A program made the position numbers and the translations under genes. Below, piece by piece: positions 41,501 through 49,601 of a stretch of 64,000 nucleotides of DNA (the first letter of the stretch is position 1; every line of letters starts with the position of its first letter). This DNA is from Pedobacter cryoconitis (lineage in GTDB: Bacteria; Bacteroidota; Bacteroidia; Sphingobacteriales; Sphingobacteriaceae). The notes under the pieces are model-generated. The model was given only the letters and a program-made list of their open reading frames with translations. It was not told where the DNA came from and searched no databases. The DNA lies in assembly GCF_014200595.1 (NCBI RefSeq), contig NZ_JACHCG010000003.1:472084-536083 (forward strand), in the 5' to 3' direction.

Positions 41501-41703
41501 AAATAAGAATTAGCCTTAACGTAGTCTTTATTTTTAAGCAGTTGTTCCGAGACGCCTTCTGCCAATAGTTCTGCATCACTCAACTCGCTGATACAGTCCT
41601 TACCATTTTTTAAGTTTTCCCAATATTGTTCAATCGTATCAGCCTGTGGAAATCTTCCGGCCAAACCAATAACAGCGACTTCTAAACCTGTATATTTTCT
41701 CAT
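32575..41703 (-). CDS. Hybrid PKS-NRPS synthase, KS-AT-KR-ACP-C-A-T-C
   Basis: This 3042-residue synthase has KS (5-430; Cys near 178 in QTACSSSLVA, ETHGTAT, NIGHLD), AT (Ser near 622 in GHSVGEY; HAFH, malonyl-type) and KR (about 920-1390) with NADPH motif TGGFGGMG near 1157, catalytic Ser in LFSSVGN and Tyr near 1314 in TAYNAANEF, so it looks active. Next are ACP (near 1467), C (HHIITDG near 1648), A (about 1900-2460), T (near 2537) and a final C (HHIVCDG near 2742) with no A-T after it. The A code reads about DLYDLGLVWK, with the LSGDW segment of Gly/Cys-type domains; Gly fits best, moderately. The PKS module should leave a beta-hydroxyl, making a statine-like unit from the preceding residue. 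The start is 7 bases after the previous stop. Confidence 0.95.
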   Translation of the reverse strand: MRKYTGLEVAVIGLAGRFPQADTIEQYWENLKNGKDCISELSDAELLAEGVSEQLLKNKDYVKANSYLENKKYFDAEFFGYRPDEAELMDPQLRIFHECCWEALEDSGYSTTALKEKVGVFATGTPNVNWVLYSMHKNREQLVDDFSASHLREVSFLSSRIAYKFNLKGPAVYLQTACSSSLVAIHEACNSLLLGECGMALAGGIAVHNYSKKGYLYEKGMITSKDGKCRPFDVDSDGTVGGEGAGVIVLKKLKDAIRDRDNIYGIIKGTAINNDGNSKVGYTAPSVKGQVDAIKKAHKMAGVDSSSITYIETHGTATALGDAIEIEALNEAFGNEKVIKCAIGSVKSNIGHLDTAAGVAGFIKTILTLKHKQLPPSLHFTAPNANISFTNGPFYVNNKLTSWQQQSGEPLRAGVSSFGIGGTNAHIVLEEAPELELQPQTRDHQLIFLSAKSQASLEENTVRLTDYFKKENPASLADIAYTLQKGRDKFKYRRMLIAANGAEAIQILTDHKFIDHNASETQEDLQNIVFMFSGQGAQYINMYQDLYEKEGFFKDQVDACFEIAKTYTDADLQAVLTNKDGQNKTINNTQYAQPLLFIMEYAMAKLLMRWCVKPEYMIGHSVGEYVAACISGVFSLNDAIRLVVRRGQLMSEVEQGGMLSINCTEKELNLLKENFEGIDVAALNSENSCVVAGTTAAIETFEAHVKLSGYEAKLLHTSHAFHSHMMDEILSKFEQEVSLVTINQPQIPYVSNLSGELVTCEELKTPAYWSKHLRSTVNFLKGSQWLLNQGDAVFIEIGPGRALSNYLSENKLKTAGHHILNTTRQFNQQINDQKYLIEKLGRLWLLGVKVDWDSYYTDEQRQKVSLPAYAFHKTPFTTDVDAFTLVQSQLKALPPVSGTHVENYIHAHSWQLSSLPNEAAELKEKQMNFLVFSGTEVLSSAILKDLQSNGQNVIEIRNGSVFRKLDNQHYELNLTQTEALAELWNDLAAQELTIHHIIYCRALSSQPLTVKYEAIETQFSTGYIGLSCLAKSLSIAGRSEPVQLTVINNRLANVTEGDQVDPLKASIQGPSRVIPLEMMNIKCKVLDIPYPFKNENQLHEYSIQLINEILYESNDPFVAYRYKQRWIRAFNSFDSNAKVGSNVAIVNGGTYLITGGFGGMGFAIAANLVHQHQANVILVHRSDFPGKGQWSNWIAANGKQDRISIKIMELQHMEATGCTVTLRQLDVSNEEQVKIMASEIQQYGLNGLIWAAGEIDYGGILLNRDKNELIQSVSSKVHGLLLFEKYLNFKNLDFISLFSSVGNVLYQSKFGQTAYNAANEFLENYPYYIKKKTGTHAFAINWCDWLNVGMTIKARLKTANTNDVDLINSQITDGIYPEDGVKIFHHCLQSKVQVSTIYKENIGAAIRAYQAEFSEVKANLVNVAPVAEKAGPLSGTLEEKLTAIFAEFFGKTDIGLDDDFFELGGDSLRGMTFIARVNQKLGVNYSVKDVFKYPTLRLLRSKLESDEPDSSFAEIPEAELKENYSLSSAQKRMYFLQMFDKESIVYNETILFWLKGDLNTVKFENAFRKLIARHESLRTSFVFENETPKQVILENFNFNVAQLTAPSTAIEEAITAFIQPFDLAAGPLVRVGMLENNPAETLVIIDMHHIITDGVSRGILIKDFMSLYNEEQLPALKLQYKDYAEWQQSAAQKQEILNQKDFWLKQFEEEPAILQLPIDNERPLIKSNAGDSINFALGQAETIQLKAIAEAENTSVFMLLLAVYNVLLAKITSQDDIVIGTPTAGRGHADLENMAGMFVNMIPLRNHADATLGFKEFLSQVKTNCLDFFANQSYQYEELIEALKIERDMGRNPLFDVVFSHENFDFSAFKIPGLEMENYDNGSKISKFDLRLTTVESEDGIFGTFEYATSLFRKETIENFIIYFKQIIAVVLANAEVKIGNIEFIGEKERHQLLKEFNDTEESYEGQKLLTELFEEQVLKSLDKPAILADGITFSYEWLNTAANKVAHILRTSGVKREDAVVVIMERRVELIIALLGILKAGGKYVPVEPYLPASRIGIILESVEAGYILTDYDYYETARSLKEEAPKVNSVIAIDVNSKRDLAVHQFENGSANPVNVSAYAATNLPVCNSSEDLAYVIFTSGSTGNPKGVAVQHKPVINLIEWVNKTYHVGEQDKLLFVSSISFDLSVYDIFGMLAAGGMLRIANRKELEDPDTLAEIMVEEGITFWDSAPAMLQQVIPFLENRQTQARAKGQLRIAFLSGDWIPLTMPVQMKSLFAKLRFIALGGATEATVWSNFFEVDQVDPAWKSIPYGKPIQNAKYLVLNKSLNVCPAGLAGDLYIGGQCLAQGYINDKELSDKKFIASPFDAGEMLYETGDMARWLPDGNIEFLGRNDSQIKIRGFRIELGEIERKLVEFEGVKQVLTQVITKSKYDKSICVYYVAAVPLAEDEMRSFLSKDLPPYMIPKYFVHIERVPVTKNGKIDRKQLPLPVQAAKGEDIQKPKTYIQKKLTTIWADLLQIDSQTIDVRDDFFTLGGHSILAVHLINTIRQEFHINLKLRKIFENSTVEKLAELMEHSEIEISLDVQDSDQPGMITGNRPLNGQLKVISKAAKRELYPVSHAQERLYYEQMLNKDNVSYNVYGVYEIKGAVEEEKLAAAFQKLVDRHDTLRTSFLLKEDTLLQRINEGVEFNLIHLDDNKYQGIKEAFADFIQPFDLSADSLLRAALLNYKGTRLLFVDIHHIVCDGISLNILMNDFKQLYTGHDLPALDLSYVDYAVWQKETAAIEEQQKQYWMNQLAGELPQLSLPVSQDREYVSIQSAATGSMEISGTQYNQIKEFIATSKVTDYMFFLSVYYLLLAKISGDTDIIIGTDMIGRTQTELQDVVGTFINLLPLRLQLQPEESYTVFLEKVKNCVLGAFENQDYQYDQIISLLNQEERLEGKLIHVHFAFANYFDQQTTQNELDIVPFETALKESTQFEFKIEAREEGGKYYLSFIYSDELYTAEVISLLMEYYSNILNTVLHETQISIEEIELENVLGQAC

Positions 41704-41710
41704 CTTGATA

Positions 41711-44700
41711 TTAATTATGATTTAATAATCCAATAACTTCATTCATTTGATCCAGATCATCCTGGATATCTGCTTCTATAGCTCCGAACTGTATATCCGG
41801 AACTGATAAAAATTCTGCGATCAGTGAGATCACCGGGTATCTGAACATATTCGCTACGGTTAGATTCGCATCAAAATGCTGATTGATCCGGTTAACGAGT
41901 TTCATCAGGCTCAGGGAATTTCCTCCAAGATCAAAGAAGTTCGCATTCGCAGAAATATCTGCTGTATTCTTGTTCAGCACTTCTGACCAGATGCTGACCA
42001 GATCTCTTTGTATTTGATTAATTGGTTTGATGTAAGTAATCTTCAAATGGAGTTGCGGGTCTGGTAAAGCCTTTCTGTCCACTTTACCACTGGTAGTGAG
42101 CGGTAATTTATCCAGCTGTACGTAATGTGCAGGGATCATATAAGCCGGGATCTTTTCTGACAAGAAATTGGTTAAAGCTTCTTCTGCAATCTCTGAAGGG
42201 GCAACATAATAGGCCGCCAGATATTTTGTGTCTCCATCTTCTTTGAGCAGTACTATGGGTTCCTGTAATCCCGGATAGTTTTGCAGGTGACTTTCGATCT
42301 CTCCGCAATCGATCCGGTAACCTCTGAGTTTAACCTGGAAGTCGATTCGTCCGGTATAAGCAATTTCACCTGTTTCCAACCAGTAAGCGACATCACCTGT
42401 TTTGTAAAGGCGTTCTCCGGGTTCCCATGGATTAGCGATGAATTTCTGTGCAGTTAGTTCCTCACTGTTCAGATAACCTCTGGCCAGTCCGGCTCCTGCA
42501 ATACACAGTTCACCATTTACGCCTTTTGGAACCAGCTTGTTATACTGGTCTACAATATATAAGCGGATATTATCAATTGGCTTGCCGATAGGGATGATCG
42601 TGTTGGCGGCTTCAAAATCTATTTCATGATAACTCACTTCCACCGTAGCTTCTGTAGGGCCATACATATTGATCAGCCTGCTGTTATGTGCGCTATACAT
42701 TGTTTTTTTGAAAGCTTGTACTTGTTCAGGCTTCAGCGCTTCTCCACTGGCAAATACTTTATCCACACCGGCTACTGCTTTAAGCATAGGATCACGTTCC
42801 AAAAACATCAGGAACGCTTGCAACATGGGTGGTACAAAGTGAAGTACCGTAATTTTATTGGCTGCGATTTCTGAAATCAGTTCTTCTGGTTCTTTTTCTG
42901 CGCCGGGACGTAAAAGGCATAACGAGGCTCCGGTAAATGACCACCAGAAAAGTTCCCAGACCGACACATCAAATACAACAGGGGTTTTCTGAAGCAGGAC
43001 ATCCGTTTCATTGATCGGGTACATTTTCTGCATCCAGACTAGCCTGTTAACTACCGAATGGTGTTCAACCATTACTCCTTTAGGGACTCCGGTTGAACCG
43101 GAAGTATAAATTACATAAGCAAGATCTGTACTGCGTGGTGCAGTTATTTTAACGATGGACTGTGTATGGATTGTTTCCTCACAATTGTCCAGATCAATCA
43201 GCATTCCTGCTATTACAAGATCTTTGTTCTGGTAATAACGGCTACGGCTGACCAGCGCACTGATTCCAGAAACTGAAATGATAGTGTTGATGCGATCTGC
43301 GGGTGAATGCGGGTCAATTGGCACATAAGCTGCACCTGCTTTCAATATCCCATAAATGGATAACATCAGGTATTCTTCTCTTTCCAGTAAAATTCCTACC
43401 AGTTCGCCGGGTTTTATATGGGCGACTGCCTTCAGATAAGAGGCAAACTGGTCTGCCTTTTTATTGAATTCTTTATAGCTCAGCGTGCCCGATGCGCAGC
43501 GCAGGGCAATATGATCTGGTGTTCTTGCAACTTGCGCTTCGAATAAATCGATCAGCGTTTTATCCTGCGGATACGGTACGGTCGTGTTATTGAATACTTC
43601 TAATTGTTCTTTTTCTTCCGCTTTGCTCAGTAAGTTAATAGCGGAAAGCGTTGTGTTTGTATCTGCCAGAACCGCAGCAGCGATCCGCTGGAAATAAGCC
43701 GCATAACGGCTAATCCTTTCGCGGCTGTATAAAGCAGTACTGTAATCAAATTGCAAATGCAGCATTCCATCGCCTTGCCGCGCCGACAAGGTCAGGTCAA
43801 ACTTGGAAATATGATGTACGCCGCTGAGCTGACTGATTTTCAGACCAGGCAATTCCAATCCTTCGTTCTCAAAATTATCATAAGAAAACATGACATCGAA
43901 TAATGGGTTACGGCTGGTATCGCGGTCAATTTTCAGGCTGCTCACCAGGTCTTCATACTGATATCCCTGGTTGTCAAAACATTGCAAAGCAACCTGTTTC
44001 ACTTCTGACAGATAATCGCGGTAAGTCTTAGTTCCTTCGGGATAACTGCGCAACGCAAGCGTATTGGCAAACATGCCCATAATTCCTTCCAGATCTGCAT
44101 GTTCACGGCCTGCAACCGGACTGCCAACAACCACATCGGCCGTATTGCCTAGTTTCCCTAACAGGATGTTGTAAAATGATAACAGGATCATGTACATCGT
44201 GGCACCTTCAGTACTGCCTAATTGCTGCAATCCACTGGTTATGCCGTGATCCAGTGTAAAACTGATACAGTCCCCGTCATGCTGTTTAACCTGTGGACGC
44301 GGATAGTCAGAAGGTAAGTTCAGCTGGTTGGTTTCTGCCGCATAAGCAGCTAACCAGAATTCTTTTTGAGTGGCCAGTACATGCTGCCTGGCTTCACTTT
44401 GCTGCCATTCTGCGTAATCTTTGTATTGAATATTTAGACTTGTAAGGTTCAAACCTTGATAAAGCTGCATAAAATCATGTACCAGCAGACCATTGGAAAC
44501 CCCATCAGTTACAATATGGTGCATATCTATAGCCAGCACATGTTCAGTATTGCCGATGCTGATCAATTCTGCACGCAGCAACGGGCCGGATTCAAGGTTG
44601 AAAGGTTTAACAAAATCAGCCAGTCTTGTAGTTACTTCCCTGGTTATAGTATGAACTAATTCAAAATTACTTTCTTTTAGTATATACTGAACAGGCTCAT

Positions 44701-47700
44701 CCTGCTCCATTCCAAATACTGTACGCAAACTTTCATGGCGTTCTACCAAAGCTTTTAAGGCTTTACGTAAACGAATGGTATCCAATTCACCTTCCATCCT
44801 GATAAACTGCGGCATGTTATAAGCAACAGAATTTTTATCCAGTTGATATAAGAAGTACATCCGCTTTTGTGCAGCAGATAAAACATAACATGCCTTAGCC
44901 AGAGCAGTTGGAATGCCAGCAGGCACCGGCTGAACCGAACTATTGATGAGTAAACTCATTTCCCGGATCGTCTGACTTCTGAAAATGTCTTTCAGTTTTA
45001 GCTGTACACCCAATTCTTTACTGATGCGGTTCACCAGAACTGCTGCTTTCAGCGAGTGACCACCCAGTTCAAAAAAGCTCCGGGTTACACTGATTGCCTC
45101 CTGATCTAATTTTAAAACAGCAGCCCATATACTTTGTAAATCTGCTTCCACTGCATTTGAAGCACCTTCATAGGCATGTACAATGGAACCATTTACTGAT
45201 GGCAGTGCTTTTTTATCTACTTTGCCATTCCCTGTTAATGGAATATGATCCATGCTGATAAAGTAGGCAGGCATCATGTAATCAGGTAATCTATCCAGCA
45301 GAAAACATCTGAGTTCGCTTACCGGAATTTCATCCGCCGACACGTAATAAGCAGCAATATATTTTTCACCTTCTCTTTCGCCAACAACAACTGTAGATTT
45401 TTTAATCTGATCATATTCCGATAACTGGAAAGCAATCTCATCAAGTTCAATTCTGAACCCTCTGATCTTAACCTGATCATCATTTCTACCCATATATTCC
45501 AGTTCTCCGTTTTCAAGCGCCCGAACCAGATCTCCTGATCTGTACAATCTTTCTTCGGGGCGGTAAGGATTTGTTATAAATTTCACTGCATTAAGTTCGT
45601 CTCTGCCCAGATATCCTCTGGCTACCCCAGCTCCGCCAACATACAATTCACCAATCACGCCCTGCGGAAGCAAGCGTTGGTTTTCATCGAAAATATAAAC
45701 GGATAAGGTTGGGATCGGAGTCCCGATATTACTAATGTTATGCTGGATCTCGAAAGCTCCAATCTCTTTATAAGTGACGTGAACAGTAGTTTCTGTAATC
45801 CCGAACATATTAATCAGTTTAACAGCAGGATACTGCTCATGCCAGCTTTTCAATTTGCCCGGGCTTAATGCTTCTCCCCCAAAGATCACATAACGTAAAT
45901 TTAATTCTTTCGTTATACAGGCTTCTTCTTCCTGAACCAGGTTGTAAAAAGCACCCGGAGTCTGATTAAGGATGGTCACTTTTTCATCCTTTAAAATCTG
46001 GAGATAAGCAGCAGTATTTGCCGATAGCTGTTTAGGGATGATGACCAGCTGACCGCCAAATAACAATGCACCATAGATTTCCCAGACACTAAAGTCAAAG
46101 CAGTGGCTATGGAACATGGTCCAGATATCTGAAGACCCGAAGTCAAACTGGAATTGTTCATTAAACAATAAACGGACTACATTCCGGTGTTCAATCATTA
46201 CCCCTTTAGGATTTCCTGTTGTTCCGGAAGTATAAATGATATAGCATAAATCACAAGGATCATTCTGATAAACCGGGCAAACAAGATCTTCAGGCAAAGC
46301 AGCCACCTCTTCAAAATAAATGAAGCTTAGTAAGGCTGCATTTTCTATTGCTGCCGAAGTGGTTTTCGAGGTTAAGACAATTTTTGTCCCACTATCTTTA
46401 ATCAGATAGTTTATTCTTTCTGACGGATAATCAATATCAATTGGTAAGTAAGCGCCTCCCGATTTAAGAATAGCCAGCATACCGGTGATGGTTTCAAAAG
46501 AACGGTCAGTTAATAAACCAATGATGTCATTCGCTTTTACTCCACTTTGCTGTAATAAATAAGCCAGACGGGTAGATTCACGATCCAGTTCCCGGTAAGT
46601 CATCGTCTGATCCGCAAATTTCAGTGCAAACTGATCTGGCGATTTTAGCACCTGCTCATTGAATAAATCTATCAGTGTTTTTTCAGCCGGATGTGCTACA
46701 GCAGTGTAATCATACGCTTTTAATACTATTTCTTTTTCCGTTTCCGTCAAAAATTCAATAGTAGAAAACCGGGCATCAGGGGTAGCTAATAAGTTGTTGA
46801 GCAGCGTTTCGTAATGCGTTACGAACCTGATCATTTTTGAAGGTTCGAAATAATCAAGGTTAAAGACCAGCTGACCAGCTATCTGAGCTTCGTTTTGTTG
46901 TAAAAACAAATTCAGATCATATTTTCCTAAACCTAAATTGGTCGTTTCCACGTTAAGTTCAAGTCCTTCGGCCTGAAGAGGCTCAAAGGTTTCATATTGG
47001 AACAAAACATCAAACAGCGCTGTTCTGCTCATGTCTTTTTCAGGAGCTAATTCCTTAACCAGTTTGTCGAATGGCATTTCACCGTATTTCAGTCCATCTG
47101 AATAAGTGATGCCGAGTTCAGCTAAATACTGGTTAAAGCAGGTATCAGAAGCGATCACACTTTTAAGTACGATCAAATTCGCAACCGGCCCCATAGTTGT
47201 TTCCAATATTTCCTGCCCTCTGTTATGGAAACTTGTTCCGATGATAATTTCATCCTGTTGTGCATATTTCTTCAATAGTATTTTGAAGGCAGCCATTAAC
47301 AGCAAATTCATTGCAACACCACTCTGGCGTTCATAAGTTATCAGCTTTGCACAAAGCTCTGGTGAAAGTGTTACTGGAAGGGCATCCGCAGTATAAGTAT
47401 GAATGGCTGCTCTTGGACGATCTAAAGGCAATTCCAATGCTTTTAATTTACCTGCAAGCTGAATCTTCCAATAAGCTAACAGGTAAGGTTCCATTGCGGA
47501 TAACTTCTCTTTCTGCCATAATGAAAAGCCCTGGTAGGATAGGCTGACGTTTTCTTTAGGTACAAAAGTCCCTTTAACCATAACCTGGTAAGTGGCAAAT
47601 ATTTCTTCAACCAGCGCAGATACAGTATAACTATCTGCAATGACATGGTGGAAAACCAGGACCAGCTTAAAGTCGTGAGCTGTCATTTTCACTAAAGATG

Positions 47701-49591
47701 CCCGGACAAGAAACTGATCAAGCTCAAAAGGGATATTGATCAATTCATGGATATAAGCTGTTGCCGATTGTACATCAGACAGCTCTTTGATGGATAAGTT
47801 AAGGGTATAATCGTTGCGTACCTGCTGAAATGCGGCTTCATCAATATTGATAATATTTGTTTGAAGTATAGCATATTGATTGATAACAGTCTGTATACTT
47901 TTTTCAAGTAACGCTGCATTCAGCGCTCCGCCGATACTAACGATCAGGGGAATATTATGATAAACGGGGCCAGCCTCATACAGATATCCGGATTCAAAGC
48001 GGTCAATAAACCACATTCTTTCCTGATGATAAGATGCCGGAACCAGGTTATTCTCATTTAAGGTGGTATAATTATTTAGTTCAGCTCTGATCTCTTGTAT
48101 CCTGCTTTCACTTTCAATACTTATCGCCGAGATTTTCTTTCCTTCCAAACTATCCAATGCGGAAATCAGGTGAACCAGTTGTTTCAGCATGGCCTCTGCG
48201 GTCTCCGCTAAAAATAGCCCTGCATCGTATTGCAACTGTAAGTTTGCTGTATTGTTATATTCAAAAATATTCAGTGTCAGGTCGAATCTTTTAGCAGAGG
48301 ATAAATGCGAATAAGTACCGGCAGGCTGATTTAAGAAATCAATTTCCTGATCAGCTCTTCCTACCATATTCAACATCACATCGAACATCGGGTTACGTCC
48401 ATCTTCACGTTTTATATTCAGCTTATTGACTAAATCATCAAATTGAAAATATTGATTATCGTAAGCCTGCAAGGTTGCAGTCCTTACTTCTGAGATAAAT
48501 TCTTCTATTGTTTTATCGTGAGCAGGAGAACTTTTCAAAGGCAGCGAATTGACAAATAACCCAATAATCTTTTCCAGATCAGGATGATTTCTGCCAGCTG
48601 CCGACAATCCTAATATAAGTTCTTCCTGTCCGCTTAGTTTTGATAACAGGATACTGAACAGGCTATAAAAAAGCATGCTTGCCGTGATATTACATTTTAC
48701 ACAAAATGCTTGTACACCAGTGTACTGTTCAGCAGTTAAATAAGTACTGATTAAGCCTCCTTCTTCACCGGAGCGTGTTACACGCTGAAAATCTGAGGGT
48801 AGATCCAGCACAGGTAAATTATGCTGCAACAAGCTCAACCAATATTTGCCTTGTTGGGCAATAGCGAATTGTTGTTGCTCAGAATTCTGCCATTCTGCAT
48901 AATCTTTATACTGTAATTTCAGCGGAGCCAATACTTTGCCTTCATACAGCGCATAAAATTCTTCCAGTAAAATCTCATTGGATAAGCCGTCCGAAATAAT
49001 ATGATGCATATCTACCAGCAGCATATATTCATCTGCGGTATTACTGATTACGCCAAGGCGGATCAGCGGCGCACGTGATAAGTCAAAAGGACAAACAAAG
49101 TTCTGAATAACGGCCGCAGTTTCTGCTTCATCTATGGCGTGAAAACAGGCGACATTCACAACCGGACTTGCTATGATCTGCTGATAAGGTTCTTCGTCCA
49201 CAATCACGAAAATGGTACGCAGGCTTTCATGTCTTTGCACCAGGCGTTCAAATGCTGTTTGTAGTCTGATCATATCAGGCTCGCCAGTCATTTTGATAGA
49301 CTGCGGCATATTATAGGCAGTCGATTCTTTCTCCAGATCGTACAAAAAGTACATTCTTTTCTGCGCAGATGATAACTTATAATAAGTCTTTTCTACAGCA
49401 GGGCTGATCACCTGGAGCTCTTCTTTTTGATATAGGTTAGTAATGAATTGGATCAGCTCGTCTTTATTTTGCTGAATGTCTGCAAGAATCTCCGGCGTAA
49501 CGACCCCTTTGGGAGCATTAATTTTAAGCTTGCCATCTACCACATTCAATGCAATCTGCAAACCTCTTAATTTTGTGATTAACGTATTCAT
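41711..49591 (-). CDS. NRPS of architecture docking-C-C-A-T-C-A-T
   Basis: The protein has 2626 residues. A TubC-like docking domain (1-55) is followed by C (68-480, MHHIISDG) and immediately by a second condensation-like domain (about 500-930) whose motif is FHHVIADSYT, Gly changed to Ser. Then A (960-1450), T (near 1513), C (1570-1990, HHIVTDG), A (about 2040-2510) and T (near 2560, LGGNSLSLM). The first A code reads DFWNIGMVHK, the classical Thr code. The second reads DVWHFSMVEK, close to Ser codes. The C-C tandem has no carrier protein between, so one of the pair is either spent or serves another purpose such as recruiting an enzyme. The tail (MNEVIGLLNHN) is helical and precedes a KS-starting protein. 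The gene starts 10 bases after the previous stop. Confidence 0.95.
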   Translation of the reverse strand: MNTLITKLRGLQIALNVVDGKLKINAPKGVVTPEILADIQQNKDELIQFITNLYQKEELQVISPAVEKTYYKLSSAQKRMYFLYDLEKESTAYNMPQSIKMTGEPDMIRLQTAFERLVQRHESLRTIFVIVDEEPYQQIIASPVVNVACFHAIDEAETAAVIQNFVCPFDLSRAPLIRLGVISNTADEYMLLVDMHHIISDGLSNEILLEEFYALYEGKVLAPLKLQYKDYAEWQNSEQQQFAIAQQGKYWLSLLQHNLPVLDLPSDFQRVTRSGEEGGLISTYLTAEQYTGVQAFCVKCNITASMLFYSLFSILLSKLSGQEELILGLSAAGRNHPDLEKIIGLFVNSLPLKSSPAHDKTIEEFISEVRTATLQAYDNQYFQFDDLVNKLNIKREDGRNPMFDVMLNMVGRADQEIDFLNQPAGTYSHLSSAKRFDLTLNIFEYNNTANLQLQYDAGLFLAETAEAMLKQLVHLISALDSLEGKKISAISIESESRIQEIRAELNNYTTLNENNLVPASYHQERMWFIDRFESGYLYEAGPVYHNIPLIVSIGGALNAALLEKSIQTVINQYAILQTNIINIDEAAFQQVRNDYTLNLSIKELSDVQSATAYIHELINIPFELDQFLVRASLVKMTAHDFKLVLVFHHVIADSYTVSALVEEIFATYQVMVKGTFVPKENVSLSYQGFSLWQKEKLSAMEPYLLAYWKIQLAGKLKALELPLDRPRAAIHTYTADALPVTLSPELCAKLITYERQSGVAMNLLLMAAFKILLKKYAQQDEIIIGTSFHNRGQEILETTMGPVANLIVLKSVIASDTCFNQYLAELGITYSDGLKYGEMPFDKLVKELAPEKDMSRTALFDVLFQYETFEPLQAEGLELNVETTNLGLGKYDLNLFLQQNEAQIAGQLVFNLDYFEPSKMIRFVTHYETLLNNLLATPDARFSTIEFLTETEKEIVLKAYDYTAVAHPAEKTLIDLFNEQVLKSPDQFALKFADQTMTYRELDRESTRLAYLLQQSGVKANDIIGLLTDRSFETITGMLAILKSGGAYLPIDIDYPSERINYLIKDSGTKIVLTSKTTSAAIENAALLSFIYFEEVAALPEDLVCPVYQNDPCDLCYIIYTSGTTGNPKGVMIEHRNVVRLLFNEQFQFDFGSSDIWTMFHSHCFDFSVWEIYGALLFGGQLVIIPKQLSANTAAYLQILKDEKVTILNQTPGAFYNLVQEEEACITKELNLRYVIFGGEALSPGKLKSWHEQYPAVKLINMFGITETTVHVTYKEIGAFEIQHNISNIGTPIPTLSVYIFDENQRLLPQGVIGELYVGGAGVARGYLGRDELNAVKFITNPYRPEERLYRSGDLVRALENGELEYMGRNDDQVKIRGFRIELDEIAFQLSEYDQIKKSTVVVGEREGEKYIAAYYVSADEIPVSELRCFLLDRLPDYMMPAYFISMDHIPLTGNGKVDKKALPSVNGSIVHAYEGASNAVEADLQSIWAAVLKLDQEAISVTRSFFELGGHSLKAAVLVNRISKELGVQLKLKDIFRSQTIREMSLLINSSVQPVPAGIPTALAKACYVLSAAQKRMYFLYQLDKNSVAYNMPQFIRMEGELDTIRLRKALKALVERHESLRTVFGMEQDEPVQYILKESNFELVHTITREVTTRLADFVKPFNLESGPLLRAELISIGNTEHVLAIDMHHIVTDGVSNGLLVHDFMQLYQGLNLTSLNIQYKDYAEWQQSEARQHVLATQKEFWLAAYAAETNQLNLPSDYPRPQVKQHDGDCISFTLDHGITSGLQQLGSTEGATMYMILLSFYNILLGKLGNTADVVVGSPVAGREHADLEGIMGMFANTLALRSYPEGTKTYRDYLSEVKQVALQCFDNQGYQYEDLVSSLKIDRDTSRNPLFDVMFSYDNFENEGLELPGLKISQLSGVHHISKFDLTLSARQGDGMLHLQFDYSTALYSRERISRYAAYFQRIAAAVLADTNTTLSAINLLSKAEEKEQLEVFNNTTVPYPQDKTLIDLFEAQVARTPDHIALRCASGTLSYKEFNKKADQFASYLKAVAHIKPGELVGILLEREEYLMLSIYGILKAGAAYVPIDPHSPADRINTIISVSGISALVSRSRYYQNKDLVIAGMLIDLDNCEETIHTQSIVKITAPRSTDLAYVIYTSGSTGVPKGVMVEHHSVVNRLVWMQKMYPINETDVLLQKTPVVFDVSVWELFWWSFTGASLCLLRPGAEKEPEELISEIAANKITVLHFVPPMLQAFLMFLERDPMLKAVAGVDKVFASGEALKPEQVQAFKKTMYSAHNSRLINMYGPTEATVEVSYHEIDFEAANTIIPIGKPIDNIRLYIVDQYNKLVPKGVNGELCIAGAGLARGYLNSEELTAQKFIANPWEPGERLYKTGDVAYWLETGEIAYTGRIDFQVKLRGYRIDCGEIESHLQNYPGLQEPIVLLKEDGDTKYLAAYYVAPSEIAEEALTNFLSEKIPAYMIPAHYVQLDKLPLTTSGKVDRKALPDPQLHLKITYIKPINQIQRDLVSIWSEVLNKNTADISANANFFDLGGNSLSLMKLVNRINQHFDANLTVANMFRYPVISLIAEFLSVPDIQFGAIEADIQDDLDQMNEVIGLLNHN
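42060..45130 (-). repeat. Long near-identical copy (T-C-A stretch), copy 2
   Basis: Partner of 22770-25860, inside the 41711-49591 synthase. The copies are about 19 kb apart in direct orientation, so recombination between them would remove or duplicate whole synthase genes. A short patch around 43120-43220 (against about 23820-23960) is less similar. Confidence 0.85.
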
Positions 49592-49601
49592 AAGTAAGAT
49601 T

